The notes below the pieces were generated by a model. That model was not told the origin of the DNA, did no database searches, and worked only from the letters and a program-made list of their open reading frames with translations. DNA of 43,264 bases from a virus: IMG/VR virus record IMGVR_UViG_3300020020_000082, positions 1 through 43,264 of that record. One strand, written 5' to 3'. The translations under genes were made by a program, and so were the position numbers. The number at the start of each line of letters is the position of its first letter. Positions within the stretch are counted from its first letter, which is position 1. Positions 1 to 6,311 of this stretch are shown here, piece by piece.

Positions 1-1
1 T

Positions 2-110
2 GAGTCCCTTGCCTCGCAGTCGAGCTCGACTTCTGGTTCCGATCCTGCGCGCGTCACGTTTTTCGGTCACACGCCCCAGCACCCACCGAGCGTCAGCGGA
101 TTGACGCGCC
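2..110. repeat. 109-bp direct terminal repeat, left copy
   Basis: Bases 2-110 are identical to 43156-43264; base 1 (T) differs from base 43155 (G), so the identity is exactly 109 bp and runs to the right end of the window. Such an overlap is what an assembler leaves on a circular or circularly permuted molecule, so the two ends are probably one locus. It contains GTCGAGCTCGAC (20-31) and the start of a GCGTCAGCG (90-98) / CGCTGACGC (132-140) inverted pair. A real short terminal repeat cannot be excluded from sequence alone. Confidence 0.9.
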
Positions 111-205
111 AATGCGTTGACACCGTCAGTACGCTGACGCCCAGGGATTCCATGGGGTGAAACCAGGTAGTTCGCGAGCTCCACCAGGGCGCGGAGAACC
201 TAGGC

Positions 206-450
206 GCCTGGGCGAGAGGCAGCCGGCGTGCCTCGCCCTGGGCGCGGTCACGAGCTCCAGGGCGCCGGCTCCAGGCTGCCGCCTGGGCGCGGCGGTCGAG
301 CTCTCCAGGCACGCCACGAGCTCTCCAGGCACGCCGGCTGCCGGCGCCTGGGGCTGGCCTTGTCGGGCGCGGCGGTCGTGCCTAGGCGAGGCTCCAGGCG
401 CGCGCCTGGGCGTGCCTGGGCGAGAGGCGTCGAGCTCGCCGGCCTGGGCG
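206..450 (+). repeat. Cluster of GCCTGGGCG words
   Basis: The nonamer GCCTGGGCG occurs at 206-214, 281-289, 404-412, 414-422 and 442-450, with related CCAGGGCG or CGCCCTGGGCG at about 184, 234 and 255. The 23-bp stretch 428-450 recurs exactly at 1566-1588, in the 3' end of the 1513-2448 gene. The same word recurs through the genome with a strong bias to this strand (see findings). Confidence 0.75.
297..336. repeat. Tandem 20-bp direct repeat
   Basis: Two adjacent 20-bp units, 297-316 and 317-336, match at 19 of 20 positions (CGAGCTCTCCAGGCACGCC plus A or G). Each carries a GAGCTC palindrome. Adjacent iteron-like units in a non-coding region are typical of origin or protein-binding sites; no binding protein can be assigned. 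Confidence 0.8.
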
Positions 451-474
451 AGGCGAGGCTAGCTCAGGGGTAGA

Positions 475-662
475 TGCTGCCTGGGTGGTGAGGCAGCAGG
501 GAGGCAGCAGGGAGGCAGCAAAAGCGGCCTTTCGCCGTGCTGCCCGGTAGGGGGTTGCTGCCTTCCTGCAACCCCTATAGGGCAGCAAAGGCAGCAAGGC
601 AGCTGAGTCGGGTCGGCTCAACTTGTTTCGCCCCTTCTGGCGTAGGGTTTTTGGAGGCAGCA
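475..662. repeat. GGCAGCA iteron cluster
   Basis: Ten copies of GGCAGCA or its complement lie in 188 bp. Direct copies are at 492, 503 and 514 (an 11-bp period, about one helical turn), at 581 and 590 with a variant at 599 (9-bp period), and at 656. Inverted copies TGCTGCC are at 475, 538 and 556. Facing pairs can form hairpins (475-481 with 492-498; 514-520 with 538-544). The helical phasing and mixed orientation suggest cooperative protein binding, for example an origin, partition-like or terminase recognition site. Confidence 0.75.
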
Positions 663-666
663 AATG

Positions 667-701
667 AAAACGGCCGGCGCCCAGGGCGGGCAGCCGGCCG
701 T
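667..701 (-). terminator. Intrinsic terminator of the leftward early operon
   Basis: Arms ACGGCCGGC (670-678) and GCCGGCCGT (693-701) form a perfect 9-bp GC-rich stem. Read leftward it is followed by TTTTCATTT. It lies 20 bp past the stop of the last leftward gene (722-928), where a rho-independent terminator is expected. Confidence 0.75.
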
Positions 702-721
702 GCGGGGGGACCAGGGCGCGG

Positions 722-928
722 TCAGTAGTCGCGGTAGTCGGAGCAGTCGCCGTCGAGGTCGCGCCTGGACAGGCGGCGTTGGCAGGGAAGGCAGATGCTC
801 GACCGGGCGGAGCGGTGGAGGCGTACCGAGCACTCGACGCACCGCGCCAGGATGCGGCCGGCGCGGTCGCGGTCGGGGCAGGGGTCGCCGGCCGTATGGC
901 CGCAGCAGGGGTAATCCTCGCACCTCAT
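722..928 (-). CDS. Small zinc-ribbon-like protein, 68 aa
   Basis: Last gene of the leftward early operon. The start is the ATG at 928, which overlaps the stop of the upstream gene (ATGA), indicating translational coupling; a longer frame back to 1054 exists but would read through the neighbour. It encodes 68 residues with paired cysteines: CEDYPCC near residue 3, CVEC near 30 and CLPC near 46, with several acidic and tyrosine residues at the C terminus. The spacing is typical of small phage zinc-finger proteins that bind nucleic acid or host proteins. No specific family or function is recognised. Confidence 0.7.
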   Translation of the reverse strand: MRCEDYPCCGHTAGDPCPDRDRAGRILARCVECSVRLHRSARSSICLPCQRRLSRRDLDGDCSDYRDY

Positions 929-1131
929 CGCGTCACCGCCTGGGCGGGCAGCCGGTAGTCGAGCAGCCAGCGGGGGCCGAGCTCGTTGCGGAGCGCCTGG
1001 AGCTCGCCAGGGCGGCGGGCGTAGTACCAATCCTCCGACAGGGCCGACTTCCATTTGCGGCCCTTTTCGGCGGCGTACGCCTGGAGGGCGGCGAGCTCAG
1101 CCGGCGTCAGGTCCCGATAGCGGCGGGTCAC
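925..1131 (-). CDS. Conserved small phage protein, 68 aa
   Basis: Starts at GTG 1131, whose last bases form the stop of the upstream gene (GTGA), and ends by overlapping the next start (ATGA), so it sits in a translationally coupled chain. The product resembles a common small phage protein type with a helical N terminus (LTPAELAALQAYAAEKG), a WK...L..DW core and an ELQALRNELGPRWL segment. That RN-GP-WL signature recurs in uncharacterised early proteins of many phages. No catalytic residues are evident and its function is unknown. Confidence 0.75.
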   Translation of the reverse strand: MTRRYRDLTPAELAALQAYAAEKGRKWKSALSEDWYYARRPGELQALRNELGPRWLLDYRLPAQAVTR

Positions 1132-1361
1132 AGGCCACCATCCAAGCGCGAAGCCAGCGCGTGCGCGTGCGCGGTGAGCAGGTCGGCGGCGCCCTGGTAG
1201 TCCCGCGCCGGCAGGGGCCGCGTGCGGCCCAGGATGGTCGCCGCCGTCCGCAGCATGTTGGCCGGTGTATACGCGCGGTTGGCCTTGATCCCCGTCCGGG
1301 CATACAGGCGTAGCGCCGAGGCTATCGCCAGGGCGCGGTAAATCTCAACCGACAGTGACAT
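1128..1361 (-). CDS. Hypothetical early protein, 77 aa
   Basis: The ATG at 1361 is preceded by a strong Shine-Dalgarno, GGAGGT, 4 bases upstream, better supported than an in-frame start at 1385. First gene of the three-gene coupled set 1361-722. The protein is helical and Ala/Leu/Arg-rich (IYRALAIASALRLYART) without cysteine motifs or membrane segments. The upstream region carries an operator-like palindrome at 1430-1449. No function is recognised. Confidence 0.7.
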   Translation of the reverse strand: MSLSVEIYRALAIASALRLYARTGIKANRAYTPANMLRTAATILGRTRPLPARDYQGAADLLTAHAHALASRLDGGL

Positions 1362-1429
1362 TGAAACCTCCAACCCCAGCCCCATGCCGGGGAATTACGC
1401 TCATATCCTAGCGCCCCAGGATGCCAGCC

Positions 1430-1449
1430 GCACTAGGTAAACCCTAGGA
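1430..1449. promoter_or_regulatory. Operator-like site 1 of a three-site family
   Basis: GCACTAGGTAAACCCTAGGA contains the palindrome CTAGG-N5-CCTAG and matches the two sites at 3097-3116 and 3131-3150 (consensus GCWCTAGGWAAAMCCYRGGA). As at 3117-3130, it is followed by an AT-rich tract (GAAAATATATTTTTA, 1452-1466), remarkable in a GC-rich genome. It lies 69-88 bp upstream of the leftward gene starting at 1361. The ATCCTAGCGCCC sequence at 1405-1416 also has a near copy (3079-3090) in front of the other leftward early gene. The binding protein is unknown. Confidence 0.65.
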
Positions 1450-1470
1450 TTGAAAATATATTTTTAGGGT

Positions 1471-1494
1471 GCCGCCTGGGCGAACCCAGGCGGC
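1471..1494 (-). terminator. UUCG-loop hairpin, probable terminator of the 1513-2448 gene
   Basis: Perfect 10-bp stem GCCGCCTGGG (1471-1480) / CCCAGGCGGC (1485-1494). Read leftward the tetraloop is TTCG, a stabilising RNA loop. It follows the stop at 1513 by 18 bp and is followed leftward by CACCCTAAAAATATATTTT rather than a clean U tract, so termination may be partial. The left arm is itself a GCCTGGGCG word. Confidence 0.6.
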
Positions 1495-1512
1495 TAGCTC
1501 GAGATGGGCGGG

Positions 1513-2448
1513 TTAGCGGTAGAGGCCAGGGCGGGCAGCGCGGTGCTCGGCGGCGTCGAGGGAGCCGTCGAGCTCGCCGGCCTGGGCGGGCGCCGGCCTG
1601 GGCGCGGCGTCGCGGACGAGGTGCGGCCGCTTGCCGAAGGCGAACGAGGGATCATCCTTCGACGGTTCAAAGGTCGCGGTGATCGTCACGGTGTCGCCGC
1701 GCTCGGCGGTCATCGCGCCAGGGCGGGACAGCCAGACCTTGGCGCGGGACGGGGTGAGCTCTAACAGCATTTTGTCCACGTCCCCGTACGCGCCTTCAAT
1801 CGTCTTGAAGGCCAGCACGGTGCCCGTGACCGTCTGCCGGCCGCTGGGCGCCTTGCCACGGGGGATCTCGGCGTCGGCCTGGGCGCGGGCCGCGCGCTCG
1901 ACATCGCGCGCCAGCGAGGCGGTGAGGGCCTCCACTTGCCGCACGCTGAGCGAGCCGAAGCGATCCAGCTTGGCGATCACGTCCTGGGCGAACGAGTTCC
2001 GCGCATGGACGGGCGCCGTCTTGGCGTGCTCGATCAGGGCCTCTAGCCCTTGGTGCGCGGCCAGGAAGGCGCAGCGCTGGCGCCAGATCTTGAGACGGGC
2101 GTGGCCGGCTTCGGCGCGGGCCTTGATCTGGGCCAGCTTGAAGGCGTGCCGGTCCTCGAAACCTAAGCGGGCGGTGCAATCGGCCCCGAATACCACCCGG
2201 TCGCCGGTCGGGCGGTGGAGGGCCACCGTGACCCAGCGGATCGAGCCGTTGCCGCAGTGGACGCAACGCCCCTTGAGCCGGCGCCAGTCTGGCCCTAGCG
2301 CCCGCTCGAAATCAGCCGCCCAGAATTCGCGCTCCGCGTCGAAGCCGGCGACGGGCCCGCCGCAGTACTCCGGCGGGCGGTTGTCCAGATAGTCCTCCAC
2401 CTCGTAATCAGACGGCTCGAAATTGCTTGGATTGTGAATCGTGCTCAT
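1513..2448 (-). CDS. Early zinc-binding protein with OB-like C terminus, 311 aa
   Basis: Starts at ATG 2448 after AAGGAG. The first third carries a GRCVHCGNG zinc-knuckle (about residues 60-68) and a second half with GADCTARLGF. The middle (about 100-200) is helical and Ala/Arg-rich. The C-terminal part (TVTGTVLAFKTIEGAYGD ... GDTVTITATFEPSKDD) looks like a small beta-barrel of OB type. Proteins with this layout occur among uncharacterised phage and plasmid early proteins and are plausibly nucleic-acid binding. The 3' end overlaps a copy of the 23-bp repeat seen at 428-450. Function not assigned. Confidence 0.75.
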   Translation of the reverse strand: MSTIHNPSNFEPSDYEVEDYLDNRPPEYCGGPVAGFDAEREFWAADFERALGPDWRRLKGRCVHCGNGSIRWVTVALHRPTGDRVVFGADCTARLGFEDRHAFKLAQIKARAEAGHARLKIWRQRCAFLAAHQGLEALIEHAKTAPVHARNSFAQDVIAKLDRFGSLSVRQVEALTASLARDVERAARAQADAEIPRGKAPSGRQTVTGTVLAFKTIEGAYGDVDKMLLELTPSRAKVWLSRPGAMTAERGDTVTITATFEPSKDDPSFAFGKRPHLVRDAAPRPAPAQAGELDGSLDAAEHRAARPGLYR

Positions 2449-2490
2449 GTTGGGGCTCCTTTCAGCCGCCCTTACCTTAAAGCCAGCCGC

Positions 2491-2730
2491 CTAGGATGTC
2501 AACGTCGAAATACAGCCCGCCGGCCGGGCGTCGAGCTCAACCCGATCTGCACAGGCGCGGAACGTCGGCGCGTCCCAGGCACCAGGGGAACAGGGCAGGG
2601 GCATCGACAGCGCCAGGGCGCCGAGTTGGCGCGCCCGCTGGCGTGCCACGCGCCCGCTCCGGGACAAGGCCCACATGGGCCGGCCTGTCTCGGGATGCGT
2701 CCAGAACAAACCGTATAACCGGTGCCTCAT
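2491..2730 (-). CDS. Hypothetical early protein, 79 aa
   Basis: Start ATG 2730 overlaps the upstream stop (ATGA), showing coupling to the 2727-3065 gene. The product begins MRHRLYGLFWTHPETGRPMW, a pattern resembling small beta-structured phage proteins, with a basic middle and two cysteines near the C terminus. No family recognised. Confidence 0.6.
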   Translation of the reverse strand: MRHRLYGLFWTHPETGRPMWALSRSGRVARQRARQLGALALSMPLPCSPGAWDAPTFRACADRVELDARPAGCISTLTS

Positions 2731-3065
2731 GGCTTCCTGCCTTCCAATGTCGCCAGGGCGCCGCGTAGCGCCTGGGCCGCGTATCCCCGAATCCGAACCG
2801 AATCATCCGACGCCACCCGTAGCAGGTCTGCCGCGCGCCGTTCCGCCTGGGCGATCACTTCCCGCCCGCGCTCCTGGGCGCCGTCGATCAGTTGGCGCGC
2901 CGTTTCCTCCGAGTGACTCGGCACCGGCCACCATGCCCCGCCATCCGCCGCCATGATCGAGGCGACCTCCTCACGCACCGACGCCAGCCACGGCCCCAGG
3001 TAGGACGCATCGCCCAGGGCGGCTATCGCCCGATCCAATACTGCAAGTTCCTCGCGTTTAGTCAT
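2727..3065 (-). CDS. Hypothetical early protein, 112 aa, first gene of the leftward operon
   Basis: The preferred start is ATG 3065 (MTKREEL); ATG 3080 is in frame but no better supported. There is no Shine-Dalgarno. A CATAAT hexamer (complement of 3072-3077) sits so that transcription would begin about at the start codon, suggesting a leaderless message. The protein is mostly alpha-helical (ERGREVIAQAERRAADLLR) with a coiled-coil-like C-terminal half. It is divergent from 3182 across the operator pair and is the promoter-proximal gene. No function is recognised. Confidence 0.65.
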   Translation of the reverse strand: MTKREELAVLDRAIAALGDASYLGPWLASVREEVASIMAADGGAWWPVPSHSEETARQLIDGAQERGREVIAQAERRAADLLRVASDDSVRIRGYAAQALRGALATLEGRKP

Positions 3066-3096
3066 GGCTGGATTATGCAACCTAGCGCCCTTGGTT

Positions 3097-3150
3097 GCTC
3101 TAGGAAAAACCTGGGAAAGAATATTTATTTTCCCAGGTTTTTCCTAGTGC
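3097..3150. promoter_or_regulatory. Divergent early control region with perfect 19-bp inverted repeat
   Basis: Arms 3100-3118 and 3129-3147 are exact reverse complements (CTAGGAAAAACCTGGGAAA), separated by 10 AT-rich bases. Each arm is a 20-bp site (3097-3116 and, inverted, 3131-3150) of the family also found at 1430-1449. It lies between divergent genes starting at 3065 and 3182, so one dimer or tetramer could control both directions. A second imperfect inverted pair GCAACC/GGTTGC (3077-3082, 3093-3098) lies toward the leftward gene. Putative -10 elements are CATAAT (leftward) and TAGGAT (3170-3175, rightward). Confidence 0.75.
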
Positions 3151-3181
3151 GTGCGATAACCTACCTGTGTAGGATAACGCC

Positions 3182-3541
3182 ATGCGTAAACTCCCATCAG
3201 TGCTCTCGCTCCAGGCCGACCTTGGCCGCGAGCGGGAGATATCCCACGTGCTGTCGCTGGCCGTCACGGAGACGGCTGACGCGACGTACCGCCACCGTGT
3301 CGGCCGCGAGGTCTACCGCTGGACGGCGTACCGCCTCGCCGGCCCTGCGGGCGGCTACCTGCTCGCGACGTTCGATTGCCCCAGCAATCGCCGGCCGCAC
3401 GTTCACTACACCGCCCGCTTGGACGACGCCGCCTCTATGGTGCGTCTCCGCGCGGATTATCAGGACGGCATGGCTGAGGCCGTGTCCAAATTCCTAACTG
3501 CCAGGGATGCAATGATTGAGAGGCACTATGGCGTTGAGTAA
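3182..3541 (+). CDS. Hypothetical early protein, 119 aa
   Basis: First gene of the rightward early operon. It starts at ATG 3182 without a clear Shine-Dalgarno; TAGGAT at 3170-3175 would start transcription at about the ATG, so the message may be leaderless. The product combines a beta-rich centre (VYRWTAYRLAGPAGGYLLATFDC) with an alpha-helical C terminus (MAEAVSKFLTARDAMIERHYG). No catalytic motif or membrane segment. It overlaps the next gene by 14 bases. Confidence 0.7.
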   Translation: MRKLPSVLSLQADLGREREISHVLSLAVTETADATYRHRVGREVYRWTAYRLAGPAGGYLLATFDCPSNRRPHVHYTARLDDAASMVRLRADYQDGMAEAVSKFLTARDAMIERHYGVE

Positions 3542-3782
3542 GCGTAAGACGAAGGCGCCCCAGGCGCCACCGCTGCCGAAGCCGGCGAAGTTCGATAGCC
3601 GGATCTGTTTTTCGATTGCCTACTTCACGACCGAGGGCGAGGCCCAGGCGTACGCCGCCGACGTGGCGCGGCGGGGTTGCACCTACAACGGCGGCTGGTT
3701 CCACGGGATGCCCTGCGGCCGCGACACGCAATGGGACCACCGCGATCCGGCTCTCGGGATGCTGTACGCGGTGACGGAATAG
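3528..3782 (+). CDS. Hypothetical early protein, 84 aa
   Basis: The chosen start is ATG 3528 behind GAGAGG; an in-frame codon at 3516 would read four more residues. Lys/Pro-rich N terminus (MALSKRKTKAPQAPPLPKP), then a compact segment with ICFSIAYFTTEGEAQAYAAD and a GCTYNGGWFHGMPCGRD loop with two cysteines. Probably a small alpha/beta phage protein; function unknown. Confidence 0.65.
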   Translation: MALSKRKTKAPQAPPLPKPAKFDSRICFSIAYFTTEGEAQAYAADVARRGCTYNGGWFHGMPCGRDTQWDHRDPALGMLYAVTE

Positions 3783-3784
3783 GC

Positions 3785-3916
3785 ATGGGCCGCGCGCTCG
3801 TGCTGCTGCTCGCGTTCGTGCTGCTCGTGGCCTTGGTGGGCTTCTGGCCCGCCGTGGGCTGGGCGGTCCTAGGATTCGTCGCGCTCGCCTTCGTGGTGGA
3901 CGCGCGGGGGTACTGA
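3785..3916 (+). CDS. Small two-segment membrane protein, 43 aa
   Basis: ATG 3785 follows the preceding stop by two bases, and its TGA overlaps the next ATG (TGATG, 3914-3918). It encodes 43 residues, nearly all hydrophobic, in two spans (LVLLLAFVLLVALVGFW and WAVLGFVALAFVV) joined by a PAVG turn and ending DARGY. Likely a small inner-membrane protein of the early operon, possibly acting on superinfection or membrane state. Function unknown. Confidence 0.6.
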   Translation: MGRALVLLLAFVLLVALVGFWPAVGWAVLGFVALAFVVDARGY

Positions 3917-4110
3917 TGGCGAACTTCCTCGACCCGCAACCACCCAACCAGGGCGTGATCCGCGCCTATGTCCACCCGGCGCGGAAGGATGGCCGGCATC
4001 CGGTGACGTTCGTTTACCCGGTGTCAGGGCGCCGGATCAGGAAGCTGATCCCGGCTGACCGCCTCGACGCCATGACGCGCGGGTACGTGGTGATCCACGT
4101 TCCCGCCTAA
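3916..4110 (+). CDS. Hypothetical early protein, 64 aa
   Basis: Coupled to the membrane peptide by the TGATG overlap. Begins MANFLDPQPPNQGVIRAYV and continues as a basic beta-rich protein (PVTFVYPVSGRRIRKLIPADRL), suggesting a small OB- or SH3-like fold. No known family recognised. Confidence 0.6.
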   Translation: MANFLDPQPPNQGVIRAYVHPARKDGRHPVTFVYPVSGRRIRKLIPADRLDAMTRGYVVIHVPA

Positions 4111-4129
4111 CCCGAAGGAGATCAACCCA

Positions 4130-4864
4130 ATGACCGAGACACGCACGATCCAGACATGGCCGGGAGGCCAGTCGTTTGAGTACCGAGGCGACCCGTTCGG
4201 GCCGGCCGATCAACGCACGTTGCGCGCCGGCCATCGCTCGCACGAAGAGCGGGAAGCGTGGCGCCCAGGCACCGCCGACGAGTGGCGCACGATTCGGATC
4301 GAGCTCCGCGCGGAGCGGTACGCGGATCGGGAGGTGCTCGCGTGCCAGTCGTCCCTTGTGGACGACCTGATCAAGGAGGACCGCGACGGCTTCACCGTGG
4401 ACGACCTGATCAACCTGACGACGGACGCCAGCGACTGGGACGCGGATCGGTGCCGGTCCTGGCTCGGGGATCGGGGGATCGAATGGCCCGACCGGCCCGA
4501 GGAGGATACGCCCTATGTGGTGCGCGCTCTCGCAGAGCCCAGCTACGCCGCCGCGCTAGAGGCCGATCCTGACTCGCACGAGGGCCAATGCTGGGCGGCA
4601 TACCGCGAGGCCGATGACGACGACAGCCCGCGCGGCCACCTGACGGCGCTCCGCGACACTGTCAACGGCGAGAGCGAACAAGCCGAGGTGTACGAGTGGT
4701 GGCTGGTGTCCTCGTGGCTGTGCGGCCAGTTGAAGCAGTCCGGTGAGGTCGTGATCGATAACGACTACGGCTATTGGTGGGGACGGACCTGCACCGGGCA
4801 GGGCTTCATCATGGACGGCACCTTACAGGACATCGCCGCCCGCTACGAACAGGGCGAAGCGTGA
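4130..4864 (+). CDS. Acidic hypothetical protein, 244 aa
   Basis: ATG 4130 is preceded by GAAGGAGA at good spacing. The 244-residue protein is strongly acidic (about residues 140-165 rich in Asp/Glu) and tryptophan-rich near the C terminus (VYEWWLVSSWLCGQL ... YGYWWGR). It opens MTETRTI, like the 5786 gene. No catalytic signature is clear. Acidic early proteins often mimic DNA to block host enzymes, but nothing here proves that. Confidence 0.7.
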   Translation: MTETRTIQTWPGGQSFEYRGDPFGPADQRTLRAGHRSHEEREAWRPGTADEWRTIRIELRAERYADREVLACQSSLVDDLIKEDRDGFTVDDLINLTTDASDWDADRCRSWLGDRGIEWPDRPEEDTPYVVRALAEPSYAAALEADPDSHEGQCWAAYREADDDDSPRGHLTALRDTVNGESEQAEVYEWWLVSSWLCGQLKQSGEVVIDNDYGYWWGRTCTGQGFIMDGTLQDIAARYEQGEA

Positions 4865-5076
4865 CACGGCTGATCGCCGTGCCTGTCGGCGCCCAGGTCG
4901 TCTTTACCTTTCCCGGTCACGTCCTGTTAGGGGACGTGACCGGCTACGTGATCACGCCGCACGGCGCTGTGTATCTGCGCGTGCGGCACTTCAACGGCGA
5001 GCCGTGGCCGGTGTCGCCACGCGCGGCCGCTGTTGAAGTCCTTGAACGCACCTACGAAGGAGGCACGATCCAATGA
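4861..5076 (+). CDS. Small beta-rich protein, 71 aa
   Basis: The start is GTG 4861, overlapping the upstream stop as GTGA. It reads TRLIAVPVGAQVVFTFPGHV, then GDVTGYVITPHGAVYLRVRHF, consistent with a small beta-barrel. The next gene overlaps its stop (ATGA at 5073). Function unknown. Confidence 0.65.
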   Translation: MTRLIAVPVGAQVVFTFPGHVLLGDVTGYVITPHGAVYLRVRHFNGEPWPVSPRAAAVEVLERTYEGGTIQ

Positions 5077-5294
5077 CACGCAAAGACCGCACGAAGCCGA
5101 AACACCCTGCCGCCGTGGAGCTCGGGCGCCTGGGCGGCATCACCAAGAGCCCCAAGCGCGCCGCCGCCAGCCGGCGTAACGGGCACCTGGGCGGAAGGCC
5201 GCGCCAGGACGGGCAACCGCCGCAGCCGCGCGAGAAGCAGATCGCCGCGCGGAAACGCGCGCCGAAACGGCCGGCGTACGACTATGAGTTCTGA
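5073..5294 (+). CDS. Small basic DNA-binding-like protein, 73 aa
   Basis: Coupled by ATGA overlap. It is highly basic and Gly-rich: AAVELGRLGG, SPKRAAASRRNGHLGGRPRQ, then a Lys/Arg tail. The repeated G-x-x-GG / RNGHLGGRPR pattern is seen in many small phage and plasmid proteins presumed to bind nucleic acid. Ten codons overlap the following resolvase gene. No defined role. Confidence 0.65.
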   Translation: MTRKDRTKPKHPAAVELGRLGGITKSPKRAAASRRNGHLGGRPRQDGQPPQPREKQIAARKRAPKRPAYDYEF

Positions 5295-5775
5295 GGCTGG
5301 ATTGATCCTCGCCATCGACCCAGGCCCCACGTACTCGGCGCTCGTGCTCTACGACCGCCGCGCGGGCCTGTGCTCGCACTACGTCACCTTGAACGATTGG
5401 ATCCTGTCCTTCCTGCGCCAGTACGACGCGCACCCGGACGACATGCTCGTCATCGAGCGCATTGCGTCGATGGGTATGGCAGTCGGAGACGAGGTATTTG
5501 AGACGTGCGTGTGGACTGGGCGCTTCTGGCAGGAGTGGCGCCGTCGCGGGCTGCACGTCGCGCGGATGAAACGGATCGACGTGAAGCTGGCCATCTGCGG
5601 CCAGTCGCGCGCCAAGGATGCCAACGTCCGCAAGGCCCTAATCGACCGCTTCGGCGGGCCGACCGCGATCAAGAAAGGCGGGCCGCTCTACAAAGTCTCG
5701 GGTGACGCCTGGGCGGCGCTCGCCGTCGCCGTCGCCTACACCGAACCACACCCACGCGAACTGTCCGAACCGTAA
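5284..5775 (+). CDS. RuvC-like Holliday junction resolvase, 163 aa
   Basis: RNase H-fold endonuclease expected to cleave four-way or branched DNA intermediates in a Mg-dependent way before packaging. Motifs: LAIDPGPTYSALVLYD at the N terminus with D12; MLVIERIASMG with E58; KRIDVKLAICGQSRAKDANV in the middle; GDAWAALAVA with D141. These match the acidic triad of the RuvC family; its length is close to that of bacterial RuvC. Start ATG 5284 overlaps the preceding gene by 11 bases. It fits the replication/recombination set with the primase-helicase and the exonuclease-annealase. Confidence 0.88.
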   Translation: MSSEAGLILAIDPGPTYSALVLYDRRAGLCSHYVTLNDWILSFLRQYDAHPDDMLVIERIASMGMAVGDEVFETCVWTGRFWQEWRRRGLHVARMKRIDVKLAICGQSRAKDANVRKALIDRFGGPTAIKKGGPLYKVSGDAWAALAVAVAYTEPHPRELSEP

Positions 5776-5785
5776 AGGAGCCCCA

Positions 5786-6292
5786 ATGACCGAGACATTC
5801 ACACACCGAGGCCGCACGTTCCACTTGCGCGTTGAGCGCGACGACGCCATGGGCGAGCCGTGGAGGGAACACGACGGCCACGGGATCGTCAGCGACTGGA
5901 CGACCCGCGCCAAGAAAGCCGGCGAGCGCATCCTTGTCGAGGACCGCGCGCAGTGCCGCTACTACGACGTGGCCGGCACCCAGGAGCGCGCGCTCAAGGA
6001 CGGGTGGGGCTGTAGCCATCCCGACCACACGCACGCCACCACCAAGGAAACCGCCGCGTGTGCGGTGGAGCGTGACTTTCAGCACCTCCGGGGCTGGTGC
6101 CACGACGATTGGTTCTTCGCCGTCCTGGGCGTGCGCCTCGACGGAGAAGGTGTGTCCCAGACCAACTATCTCGGCGGCGTCGAGTACGGCCTTGATAACG
6201 CCTACGTGCTGGAGACGGCGCGCGAGCTCGCTGACGAAATCATGGCGCGCGTCGAGGTCGATGAGCCCGACGTGCAACTGTCCGAAAACTAA
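5786..6292 (+). CDS. Conserved phage protein of unknown function, 168 aa
   Basis: ATG 5786 follows AAAGGAGCC. The sequence has a widely distributed phage layout: FTHRGRTFHLRVERDD, then GEPWREHDGHGIVSDW, AGERIL, and DGWGC. The C-terminal half contains LGVRLDGEGVSQTNYLGGVEY and a helix. Proteins with the PWxEHDGHGxVSDW signature are common in phage early regions, but I know of no established function. Not membrane-associated. Confidence 0.75.
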   Translation: MTETFTHRGRTFHLRVERDDAMGEPWREHDGHGIVSDWTTRAKKAGERILVEDRAQCRYYDVAGTQERALKDGWGCSHPDHTHATTKETAACAVERDFQHLRGWCHDDWFFAVLGVRLDGEGVSQTNYLGGVEYGLDNAYVLETARELADEIMARVEVDEPDVQLSEN

Positions 6293-6311
6293 CCGACAAG
6301 GAGCCCCATCC

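Larger units (their letters stand above)
1..721. other. Large non-coding region: candidate origin / packaging / late-control region
   Basis: No reading frame here has a credible product; frames present are arginine/alanine/proline-rich shadows of GC bias. Joined through the terminal repeat to 42995-43155, it forms about 0.88 kb without genes, unlike the tightly packed remainder. Contents: a GCGTCAGCG/CGCTGACGC inverted pair (90-98, 132-140); repeated GAGCTC and CCWGGGCG words at 170-450; a 20-bp tandem repeat (297-336); ten GGCAGCA boxes (475-662); an 8-bp hairpin GGGGTTGC/GCAACCCC (551-558, 568-575) beside the palindrome CCCTATAGGG (573-582); and a leftward terminator (667-701). Clustered short repeats in the only long gap, next to terminase, suggest an origin or packaging signal. 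This is inference. Confidence 0.6.

Noticed and set aside
30-55. GGTTCCGATCC-like stretch resembling a tRNA T-loop.
   Set aside because: Flanking stems do not pair and no D-arm lies upstream.
157-473. Reading frames of 80-100 codons across 157-473.
   Set aside because: Low-complexity Arg/Ala/Pro translation of repeat DNA, no ribosome site, and open in several frames as expected at high G+C.
451-500. tRNA-like 5' half: GGCTAGCTCAGGGGTAGA resembles a D-arm and is followed by a TGCTGCC/GGCAGCA stem.
   Set aside because: The anticodon-like loop has ten bases and no T-arm or acceptor partner follows; the stem belongs to the GGCAGCA array.
475-662. Regular repeats considered as a CRISPR array.
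   Set aside because: Units are only 7-11 bp, with no uniform spacers and mixed orientation.
664-1200. Long rightward frame opposite the leftward early genes.
   Set aside because: The opposite strand has a coupled chain of three genes with overlapping stops and starts and a good ribosome site; this frame is a GC-bias shadow.
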